Assembly: GCF_040954835.1 (NCBI RefSeq)
Contig: NC_090703.1
Location: 15,575,444 to 15,639,443, forward strand
Reading direction: 5' to 3'
DNA from: Lepisosteus oculatus
Lineage: Eukaryota; Chordata; Actinopteri; Semionotiformes; Lepisosteidae
Length of the DNA stretch: 64,000 nt
The notes beneath the pieces were generated by a model. The model searched no databases. It saw nothing but the letters and a program-made list of their open reading frames with translations, and had not been told where the DNA came from. Every line of letters begins with the position of its first letter. Within the stretch, counting starts at the first letter, position 1. Position numbers and translations under genes: made by a program. Positions 12,601 through 23,700 of this stretch are shown here, in pieces.

Positions 12601-13440
12601 AAACAGTGCAAATATTTACTTATAGGCTTATTTGCTGTTTGGGATCATCCATTAAGCTCAGGCTTTAATACCACAGTACAATACTATAGTTATCTGTGGT
12701 GCTATAGGCCAAAGAGTGTTAATCCAGGAATATTAGACAAACAATTGTAATCCTGTAAATCCTAAATGTTGTGGCAATGTCTGTCTGCTGTTGTTAAGAT
12801 CTAATATTTAGTTTCTGATGTTGCTAGTCATGGACAGTATGCCATTAGTACATCTTTTGTTCTCACATCTTGAATGTCGCACTAACTTTCCACTCTGGTG
12901 TCAAACACAGTCCGGTTTTCAACTGGCAATGAACCTTGCAATAGGCTATGTGCAGAGCAGTTAATGGGAAGCTGATCAGAGGAACCTGTTGTGGCACCAT
13001 GGAGACCACACCCTGGACACAGACATGGGCAGATTTCAGAACCCTAACAAGAATGCTTCTGACTGACAGGTGGAAAGGGCAGACCTGCTGGTTTTGGGGC
13101 CAGTTATGGATCTGAGAAGGTTTTGTTCCCATTGGCCACAGAAAGAAATAGAAAAAGCCAAAAGTTTGCTGTCAGGAACAGAAAAATTTATTTTTCAAAC
13201 GTTCAAAATACAGATTCATAACTTAAAATTACCTCTCTTCAACAATGTGATTTCCGCATTGAGGTGAAAACCTTCCTTAAATATTCAGATAAAAATCAAA
13301 GAAAAAACATCTTTAAAGTGTTTAATTTTTAGTATAGTACAATGTGCTACGTGCTTATATCCTTTTATTGTCATTATCCTGTATTTGGCCTTATAGTGCT
13401 TAATACCTCCATGGTCTGAATGCTTGTATTGTCGTTACTG
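9700..13440. other. Intergenic, AT-rich, no gene recognised
   Basis: No exon-like conserved coding sequence was found on either strand. Short open frames such as 12454-12750 and 12863-13132 have no recognisable similarity and no supporting splice or promoter context. A short ATATAT palindrome occurs at about 10656-10672. Confidence 0.45.
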
Positions 13441-13474
13441 CCCCTCTTGAGTGAGTGTCAATTTAGTCTGCATA

Positions 13475-13489
13475 CACAAGGGGGCGCTT
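13475..13489 (+). promoter_or_regulatory. CTCF-like motif
   Basis: The sequence cacaagggggcgctt resembles the CTCF core (CCASYAGRKGGCGCT) and stands out in AT-rich intergenic DNA between MAX and SLC10A1. It is a motif match by eye only. Confidence 0.35.
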
Positions 13490-16400
13490 GCACCCTGTGT
13501 GTTGCCTCTGCATTTATTTATTTTTTAATTCAGACACAGTAAGGGGACATATCACTCACATCACACTGGAGGAAAACACTCCATTTGCAAATATCCAAAT
13601 ACAACAATAACAATACAAACTCTACAGTATATTACTTAAGTATTATTTAAAAATAATCCCTATGTTTGTGTTTAAAATACAAAATAGCATAATATTCTGC
13701 ATCTTTAACGGCACAATGTAAGTAAACGTTTTACGAAGAGTATCAAGAGCAGGAAAATATGTTCAACATTTCAATACTCCAAGTCGGAGCACAGTTTGTT
13801 TTCCTTGATTAATCATATGTTGCTGACCTGCATTTTAAAACACAAATGTTAAAAAGAAATTCTAACTGAAGAGCAGGAATTTATAAGAATTTTCATCTCT
13901 TCAACAAGGACCTTTAAGAAGATTGTACCTGTTTCTTGTTCATTTAAAACAAATATTGAAAATGGCTTCAAATCAGGACAATTGCTTTGTATTAATATAA
14001 AATTGTGTTTTAGAAATCTGTCTGGGAAGGAGTCTTCCTTGCATATAGCAAATTGCATATTTTTGGTGGATATTGTAGTAAATCTTGTGTTTTTGCGTGA
14101 GAGTCAGATGACCAACCTTTTCAGTCAGCTGTTAGTATGCAAGCCCTGGAGTGCACCACATATTCTTGTTCTCCTGTACTCCACATGAACCCAATGACCC
14201 TTCTGGATATCTGCTGAGATCTAGGTCAATTGCAACATGGAGGATTTCAAGGCAAAGTCTGCCATTTCTAGTCTGCAATGCCTCAAGATATTGGTGAAAA
14301 CAACTCACCTGAATATCAGAGAAAAGGTACAATTGTACACAGCCCACGTTTCGCAAGCAAGTCAAGCCCCTTTGTCAATCCCAAACATTAAATCTGCAAT
14401 CATCTAAGAGCAGATAATATAACCAGCGTTGCTGACTTTGCTCTTCAGACTGGCTTGACTGAATGCTTGAAAGAATGCTAGGAAACAGAACAACTTCTCC
14501 TTGAAAATTTCCCTAAAGTGAAATCAACAGATTGTGAACAAGTCATTTCAACCCCACTGTTATTGATTTATCCTTCCTTTCTATGGTTAAAAAAATGATG
14601 TAGGCTACTGTATATTAGTGATGAACAACGCAATGTCAGACAAAAGAGATAATAGAACCATTTGCCTTTGTTGTGCCACATCAAAAAGCTCAGCAAATTG
14701 TAAAAAAAGGTAAAGAGAGACAAAGTAAAACTGCGATAAAGAAGTTATCGCACTAGCATTGTTAATTCACAAAGCTACAAGTGCAAAACAGCAAACAGCA
14801 AAGCTACAAGCAAAATGTCTACAGTAAACTTCTGTAAAACGGGACAAGGATAAATTCCCCCAGTGAATAGATACTGTATGTAAGTCTTAATAAAGATTTA
14901 TGAATTCACAAAAGAAGATTAGTGTGAATAAAGCTAATGGATGTCCAGGACACTGTTTACTGTCTGCTTAATTGAAGATGGCAATATTTTATGCTAACAA
15001 TGTACATTTTGATTTCCTTTTTTCTTGATATCTAGGTATTCTAAATGACTCTGATAAGATGTTCAAGAAAAAAGGACAGATATATCTGCATCTTGGCCTT
15101 CCAGCTTGGGTAATATTTGCAACACAATTTAATTCCCTGATTGGGAAAACAAGGGTATTAAAGCACACTTTCAAACCGAGATTCTCTTTGAACATTCAAG
15201 ATCACACAGAGAGCAGAATATCAGCCAACAAGGCAATTATTTTTGAGCATCACCTTTTAAACATTTCAATCAAAATGAAGAAAGTTGTTACTAATTTCCA
15301 AAAGATTTCTACTCAACGTATATCCCAGGCTTTGAATTCTCTGTGGAAGATTTTAATTTTCATATAAAGTGGGAAAAATCACCAGGGATTCGGCAGTTCA
15401 AAGTGAATAGTAGACATGGCTAACAATTACTTCCTTTCTCAGTTTGCTGTTTTTCTCAGTTTGCTACTAGAGACAAAGAAGAAAAAGAACATCATCACTA
15501 CAAGTAGTCTAATGATCTAACCCTAGATGTGAGTTCAACACGTCATTTTAAGTTTTAAAAAACACGTATTTTTATTCAAGAACCACAACAAATCCTGCCT
15601 TACAGATGAATTTTCAAAATGAGGTTCAAACCTATATTCAAAAATGTTTTGAAAAATACATCCCCTGTACTAATTCCAGTACAGGGAGTTAGTTTAAAAT
15701 AGGATAGAGTGATAAGTCAGTTGTCATATAAAGAAATCCCCATTGTTTTTACAAATAATCTAAATGACACAAAAATACTTTTTAAATACCATAAGAATAA
15801 CAGCACAGCATGATCATACAGTACACAAAATAAGAGGTGGCCCTGTTTCACATGTTATTAGAAGGGGGACTTGCAAAGAATCTCAACTAAATGATTCCTG
15901 TTACCAGAAATGTAATAACATTTCTTTCAGTTAATAACATTTACACACTGTTATTTCTGTCTTTGTGTTCACTTGAGCTTTTAATGATTCCTGCCTTGTA
16001 AAAGCACAGAAGAAATGAGTCTGTTTAGCTATGTCTACTTACGTTAAAGAAAGTTAAAACTGCCAAAGGGGAAAGAGAGACAACTCTTCCTTTCACTGCA
16101 GTTAGAGCATTACGTAAAACAGACGCAATTTAAAAGTCTGTAAAAAGCAATCAGATTTTGTGCCTCATTATTCCTTATTTTTGATACCTAGATCTTGCCT
16201 GGGAAGTTTTTCATGTGGCGTTTGTAGCCCTTGTCCCTGAGCTCTTAATGACTGAACAGCAGGAGCATTACTAACTACTCGGTTATGTAAACTGACAAGC
16301 TGGCAGTGCCAAGGGAAAGAGCTCCACAGTTTCACAGCCACAATCGAGCTCTGCCCAGACAATTGCCCTATTTGATGTGGAGCTGATTTCCCACGCTCGT

Positions 16401-19400
16401 CTTCCTCTCATTTTTAAAAAAGAAGCCACTGATAGTTCTTCATTGTAAATGCAAAAAGCATTAGATGATATAGAAAAAAAACATTAAACCTTTGCTTGAA
16501 ATTCACTATCTTAATAAGGGACCTTGGAGTATTTGTTCTGAAATCATTTAAAACACTATCACTGCACATGGACAGAGACTACTCAAGGAATGATGTGACG
16601 AAGTAGTTCTGTGCAACTGATTTAGGTGTCTCATAATAAAGGGGATTTGCTTATGCATTCAACATGTTTTATTTTTTACTGGCATTTAACATGTAAACAT
16701 TCAGGTTTTTTACTTTACATTCATTCATTATTCACTTTAAAAAAGTGCTATCATTTGTAACTCAACAATATGGGACATCATTGGAAGGAAATTAATGCGC
16801 TTATAAGGTACCGAGGATTTAAGACCTGGTGTGACATTTGTATTGTCCCTTTTCTGGCACTTCTGAGACAGATCAAAGTTAATTGCCCCTTCCTCTCTAT
16901 AGTGTATAAACATTCTTCCAAGCAACAGCATATGGGTTATTGTTTACAGTTTCAGAATTAGTGTAGATACTGTATATTTGCAGTATGTTAACTTACTAGA
17001 CAACATTTATATAATTCATTCATGTCTATTAAATTTACTGATCTCAATATCTGTATTTAAAAAAATATGTAGAACCATTTGAAGAGAGGGCCATTAACAA
17101 AGTGGTCAGCCAAAATGAAAACTGGAATGTATTTCTCCCACTGCCTACAAAGCAATCTTATCTCCTCACTAAAGTTTTTACATTTTATAGTGTTTGACTA
17201 GGAAATCTGTTGGGACTTTGTCCATTAAATTGACATTTCTTCACAGCACAAAATGTTAGGAATCTATTTTTAATCTTAAACAAAAAGTAAACAAATTGAA
17301 TTAAATGAAACAGTTAACTGTCAACGTGTCTACTGTCTTATACAAAAACTTCTGCCATCTGATGGTGCATTTCTTAGATGAAAACAGTATACTGAAATTT
17401 TTTGCTTAAAAATACTTTGCTTTTAGTCACTGGAAAAAAAAGTTTCAGGTATGGATTTCCAGTTACACAGTACTTCAGAGGAATTAATGTTACAGGACTG
17501 GATCAGGCACCTTATATACTGTATAAAAACCCTTAGGGCAAGGTGGAAGTTTAAGGATTTCAGACATCATATGAATGGATTTTAAAATATCACTTTTTAC
17601 AAAAGAAGTATACACTCTTTCATGTGACCACTCTGCCATGTGATAAGACAGCCCATTGCTTGCTGTGAGCAAAGTTTTGGTGAAGAATGTGTGATTGCGG
17701 AGATGCAATTACATGCAGTCTACAGAACAAGAAAGACTAACAGCACACAGCAAGAGACAGAGCATGCACAATGAAGGTAGGAAATAGTTTTGGTCTATTT
17801 TGAAAGTTATGGACTCAAAGTTGTAGTGTTATAAAAAAGACACATAGACATTTCATCTTTTGCTTTTAATCTTTTTTTTTGGAAAACTTAGTACATAACA
17901 TTCTTGCCTTAAAGTAAACAATTTGGTCTTAATCTAAACTATAACAAAATGCTTTTGATTTTTTTCCCCACGATTTAGGAAAATGATTTGTCAAATGATC
18001 AATTGAACCTGCAAAACCATTTATTGTTTTAATAAGTTGTAATATTATACTCACTGTATATTGCAAAATATATTAATAGTCTGGTTTGGATTCATTTGTT
18101 GTATTGAAAATCACACAGTTCTGCACTGTTTCCACAAACTTATTTTTTTTACCTATCCCTAAATGCCTTGAAACAAGTTGCTACTTGTTTTAATACAAAA
18201 AAGCAGGTGAGAAGATATTTTATTTACTAATTGAGTAAATGGTCATTTTAATAAAAAAAAGTCATTTTACTGGTAGCAATAATAGAAGCATTTACTTTCA
18301 GTGCAAAATTGTTATTAAGTGCAAAAGGTGCAAACATCAACATCAGAGTCTTTGTGCTCATTTGGATTTGGAGTAAATTCCTTCTTCTGGTCACTTAACA
18401 ATAACCTGAATAGTTGAGTCTGATGGTAAAATCACTTTGCCAAGGAGTACCTGTGGAACAATGAGTGTTCTACATTGGCAGCACATCCAATCAAGCACAG
18501 AAGCTGAATGTCATGGCAACATGGCTTTATGGAGCTCTAGCAGAGTTTTTCACAGAAAGGCTTAGAACTCACTGCAGAACAGAAACAAAAATCCAAGGCA
18601 CAGGAGCTAGTGTCAGAAAGAAGAGGACAGTTTTTACTAGTGATCTACTGAGAAGGTAAGGTGATCACCAGGATCAAAACAAGCAGATCGTACACTGTTT
18701 TTAGTCTCAATGTTTTCTTCTGAGCCATTGGAATGGGTTTGGTACAGCGATCTGAACTGTTATTAAAAAACAACAACAACTCTAAGAAGGCTTTAAAATA
18801 AAGGAAAAAAAGACAGGGACTGATACGCAGAATTACCCAGAAATAAAAGGTGACATTCTGTACTTTTGCCTCATATTCATCTTTTCATCTCAAATCTGAA
18901 CTGCTTGAGTACACAGCAAAAATAGCAAATGTTGACTTCAGTGTCTCGGTACTTATGGATGGCACTTTATAATAGATAGAACCTTAAAAATGAGGTGGAT
19001 GAGTTAAAAATAGCAATATGTATCCGATCCTATGAGTTGTTGTTTTGAATCTCAGTATTTTGAGCAATTTTATGTTATCATGCCAATATGTCAGTCAAAA
19101 ACTAGTATAAAAGTATAAATTATTCTTTACAATGTCTAGCATCATGTCAGTGAATGTGTGCTGGTGTACAAACTGTGAATGGCTGTCATACAGACTGAGG
19201 GCAGTGTGCCCAGGAGTAGCAATGTTTTGTTGAAACAGTTTGAACAGTGGGATGAAACAGCGATGAAAGGCTTCTAATACAGTGCCTGTTCTCAGAAATA
19301 GTAGAAGCATTCGTATCTTCTTTTCATTACTTAAAAATAACTAAAAAATAAGAAAACCAGTCAAGACAGAAAGGCTAGTTCCGTAGGTCTATGTATGTAA

Positions 19401-19520
19401 AATAGTAGATTGAAAAGATGCAGATTTCTTTGAAAGTCTTTTTAAGGCAACATTCAGCTCATGGGCTGCTGACTGGTCAAAATAACAGATTGAGCTCCCT
19501 GTATGTAAAGTAACAAGTAA
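13490..19520. other. Intergenic, AT-rich, no gene recognised
   Basis: No conserved coding exon was seen on either strand. The longest open frame (15059-15367) shows no recognisable domain. A segment near 17353-17367 (tgccatctgatggtg) resembles a weak minus-strand CTCF motif. (CAA)n occurs near 18769-18780. Confidence 0.45.
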
Positions 19521-19521
19521 A

Positions 19522-19645
19522 CGTTTATTCCATGCCGAAAAAAGAGAAGAAAAGAAACACAACATTTCCGCTGTGGAGCCTTCTTTGGGTGTGTAACTTG
19601 GTCCTTTCTAGCCTACGCACACTGACGCAGCTACTGTACCTACTT
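19522..19645. repeat. Unclassified interspersed repeat (copy 1)
   Basis: The segment 19522-19555 (tttattccatgc, then agagaagaaaa) is shared with 49731-49765. The segment 19599-19635 is the reverse complement of 49687-49724, with about six mismatches in 37 by eye. The two blocks are therefore arranged differently in the two copies, as expected for an element with inverted sub-terminal repeats. I cannot name the family. Confidence 0.55.
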
Positions 19646-20220
19646 GAACTACTCCCTGTATGTAGGTTAAAAGAAACATTAATTGATAGGAGTTATGATG
19701 TAGGCCTTGTCTGAAAACCATATTACAATTCTAAACATATTTTCTGCAAGATAAAGAGCAACTATATGAAGCTCTTTAACTGTATAAATATGGAAAATAT
19801 TAATGAACCAACAAAAATGGAAAAAGAAGTATATTGAAACAATGGTGACAGTAAGCTTATTTCATTTTCACATGCATACATTTCTTGTTGGCATAAATGT
19901 ATAAATGTTTTGGGAAGTTTTAATTCACTGGCAAGAAAGCACTGGACAGTGTCACATGGTTTTGAGTCTGAAAATAAATCAGAGCTTCCTGCCAGAGGAT
20001 ATGAACAAAGTGATGTTTTTCTAATCTTATGGCTTGCCTTCCATATTCATTTAAAAAAATACTAGTACAGGATACACAATGTGAACTATGAGAGTTAAAT
20101 TCATAGAATATTTTTGTGACATGAGGTAACATGCTTGTTTAAAACTGTATTAATGAACTACTTTACTGTATTTCTGGCACCTTGAGTGATATTGAACCTT
20201 TTTATTGCTTTCAGATTGCT
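19646..20220. other. SLC10A1 5' flank, nothing coding recognised
   Basis: AT-rich DNA upstream of SLC10A1. No upstream coding exon is supported. Confidence 0.4.
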
Positions 20221-20228
20221 GTTAAAAC

Positions 20229-20324
20229 CTTCCATTATAAAGGTTCCAAATCTCCATATTCTTCTAACCACAACTATTAATAGATGGTTACTGTTTGATT
20301 TTTGTCTTTAAAGGTCAATAATTA
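20229..20324 (+). promoter_or_regulatory. Possible SLC10A1 core promoter and 5' UTR
   Basis: A TATA-like attataaagg lies at about 20233-20242, some 85 nt before the start codon. A palindromic aaggtcaataattaatggtc at 20311-20330, overlapping the start codon, resembles an HNF1 site (GTTAATNATTAAC). HNF1 is a known activator of mammalian SLC10A1. An alternative reading is that ttgctttcag at about 20207-20216 is a splice acceptor following an upstream non-coding exon. The two cannot be separated without transcript data. Confidence 0.3.
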
Positions 20325-20755
20325 ATGGTCAATTTCTGGATGGACAACATGATAAATCAGACAGAGTTGCAGTATACTGGTGACAGTCTTTGGTACCAGA
20401 ACCACCTCCTCAATATCACAGTGTCCAATGTCTCATGGACCTTCCAGTCACCTTTTTCACCGGCTATGGACAAGGCCATTAGTGCCATTACCATCTTCAT
20501 TCTGTTCATCACCATGATTTCCCTGGGTTGTACCATGGAGATCTCCAAGATTAAAACCCACATTCTGAAACCCAAGGGTGTAGGCATCGCTGTGATAGCC
20601 CAGTATGGCGTTATGCCCATCACAGCCTTTGCTTTGGCCAAAATGTTTCAGCTTGGTGCTATTGAAGCAGTGACCGTTCTCATCTGTGGTTGCTGTCCAG
20701 GAGGAAACTTGTCCAACATCTTTGCTCTTGCTATGAATGGAGATATGAACCTCAG
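20325..20755 (+). CDS. slc10a1: SLC10A1 exon 1 (coding)
   Basis: This exon encodes residues 1-143 and two bases of Ser144. The start was chosen as the first ATG of the frame that leads into the conserved transporter sequence. Another in-frame ATG at residue 6 (20340) could also serve. The donor is CAG/gtacag at 20756. It covers the glycosylated N-terminus and the first sodium-site block. Confidence 0.9.
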
Positions 20756-23700
20756 GTACAGTCATCCATGACACCATCTTTCTCATCACCCGCTGGTTAT
20801 CATCTCTGTAAAAATAACACCATGTTGACCCCTTCTTTTATGGGGTCTCTACTTTTCACAGCAAATTCATAGTTTTTGTAGTGCTTATTTGTTTTGGCGG
20901 CATCTGTTACTTTGCATTTTATCTACAGAAAGTAAACATGTACTCATGTTGCATTTGTTGCATTTCAGCTTGTACAGAAGATCTTGAATTTCCTAATCAA
21001 AGTATCCATTATGGGTACCTCCTGTTTTTAACTGCAAATTTACTTCTACAACCATCATGGGTCCAGAGCATAATAATGTAATTGTAAGGGCAAAAGTTCC
21101 AAATGCTCCAACATTAGAATCAATTAAGGTACAAAAATGCAAAACAAAATACATGATTTAAGTACATCAAAAAGAGTAATAACACAACTCTAAATACTAA
21201 GAAATACAGGATAATGCTGCTGTTACACCCGTACAAATCAGTAGTCACCTGTGTGTATTTTTGTTATTAAATAAGCAAAAAATTGATGATCAATACAGCT
21301 GATGACTTTTCCATTGTCTCACTGTGATGGACTTACAGTGGCAAAACTTAAGATAAATTATTTGCAAAGCTTGGGGTCTCTTTAAGGCTAGTGAATATAA
21401 AAACTTGTAGTTTACAGAAAAATTCCTAGTATCAGTAAGTTACATTTCCACAACGTATAAACATATTTTCAAACCTCACAAAGGTCAATAAATTAATAAC
21501 TGCTTTGTGAATAATATCTTATAGCCATATGACATATATTTAGTTCCTGAATGCAATATTACATGTTCAATAACCCAACCCATAACATTAGTTATACGTA
21601 CTGTAGAAATTAACCTATACCAACAAGTTTATTTTTGTTATGTTTTTAATGATCAATTATCTTAGCATTTATTATTTCAGACAAATCAAGTTTGTAAAAA
21701 GGCTAGTCCAGGCTCAATATGGATGCATTTTTGTCTTTGAGCAACCATAAAAAGGCCATAGAGTTCAGATTTTTAGGATAGAAATATTGTGAGCAGTGCT
21801 GTGGCACGGTGGTTAGCATTGTTACCTTGCAGGACTGGAACTCCGGGTTGAATTCCTGGGGTGCCATCTGTGAGGAGTTTGTATGTTCTCCCCATGTTCA
21901 CTTCCGGGTTTCCTCCCTCAGTCCAAAGACATGCTGGTAGGTTAATTGGCTTCTGTGAAATTGGCCCTGGTGCGAATGCGTGTAAGTTTGTGTTTATATG
22001 TGCCTTGTAATGGACTGGCGTCCGATCCAGGCTTTATCAGGGAAAGCAGATTGATAAGCTAAGAAAGGCTGTTTCTTGTGCCTCCTTTCCAGTATTGTGA
22101 TGACAACATGCTCCACAGTGCTGGCCCTGGGAATGATGCCACTGCTGCTATATCTCTATTGTCAGGGATTCTCGAATTTGGAGAATGCAGTTCCCTATGG
22201 AGGCATCACCATGGCCCTGGTCATGACACTGGTCCCCTGTGCCATTGGGATAGCCATCAATGCCCGGGTGCCACGCTATTCGCAGATCATTGTGCGGGTA
22301 AAATGAATCCACCTCTCACTCACACCATTGCGCCATACCCATTTGACTTCCACACTGCCTAAACATTCTGTTCGTTTGCTTCACTGAACCTCCAGTGTAG
22401 GGCAATCTGCAGAAAGAAATGTGTGAAATGAAAAGGGGTCTTTAATTTACCTTTGCTATACAAAGTCTGTCTGGGGATATCAGTTCAAAGTTAAAAAGCT
22501 ATTTTCACCTAAATGAAAGTCCAGTTCGCTGCAAGCCACAAGAAGGCATCAGTCAAGTCTGAAACTGCTTTTCCTAAAATCAAAGCACCGTAAATCTCCC
22601 CAGTTTAACTGTTACTCAGTGGTTCAGTCTCTTCCACGTATTCTCGTTTTGCTTAAGTTTTTAATGAACAAGCCTAGAATGTGTTGAAAGGGATGAATGT
22701 GCTTCAAATATGAATTTTTAATACATACTTAACATTAAAAATATAAACACAGACTTATTGCTGGTTTTATTCCAATTTCATATCCTATAAACTTTCCAGA
22801 AATGCAAATAATGGATTTAACAGGTATAAAAGCAGGATCGGTAACACTGACAGTAACGTAGACATGGATCAAAACCTAACAATGGCAATGGCTGATCTGT
22901 TTTCGGCGGTCTTGATGCTCAGTGGCTCTGTCTTTCCAGGTGGGGCTGGGTGCTCTGCTGATGGCCTCAGTGGCAATAGGAATCCTCTCTGGCATTACAA
23001 TAGGGAGAACTGTCTGGGTGGTCCTGTCTCCTTCGCTCATAGCCACAGCTTCCCTAATGCCACTCACTGGCTACCTGCTGGGGTACATCTTGTCCTCCAT
23101 CTTCTGCCTCAACGAGCAGTAAGAGAAAGTCTTTTTACATAACCCTAATCTTAACCCTATTTTTTACATTTTACAGCTGAAAACTACATCGAACATTTCT
23201 GGAATTGAAAAAAAACGATCAAAGTAAAAATGCTCACCTCTTCATATAGTTTCTAGACATATTAGAAGACACATTAAAAACTCGTAATACATGACAAAAC
23301 ACATGTATGTATTTTATACAGTTTCTCTTTCTGACCCTTAACAGAAAATATCACATACACTCTGCTGGTAGCATCTTAAATTCTAAAATATTTTTCAGAA
23401 TAATTACAAAGATTATGTTAAATTATTCTGTAATTAAAGTTCTGGAAAAAAATCCTGAATTGGCTGAAGGAAATATATTTAGTTACCATAGCATTATGTT
23501 ATTTAATATATGCAATACCAAACCTTGTCTGCAAAAATAAACTTAAGATATCTTAACATTCACCAACTGCTTTTCAATTTGTATTGTGAGGAACTCCTTT
23601 GCTCTTGAAATGACTCACTACAGTTACATAACACACAATGTACACATTCAAGGCCTGGTTTCAGTTTCAGTTCATTTGTCATCATCGCTCATCAAGCCCA

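Noticed and set aside
12863..13132. 89-codon minus-strand frame, fairly Cys/Val-rich
   Set aside because: No domain recognised, no splice or promoter context and no repeat of the sequence elsewhere in the window.
20357..20789. Long minus-strand frames opposite SLC10A1 exon 1
   Set aside because: They are shadows of the conserved plus-strand transporter exon; no similarity of their own.
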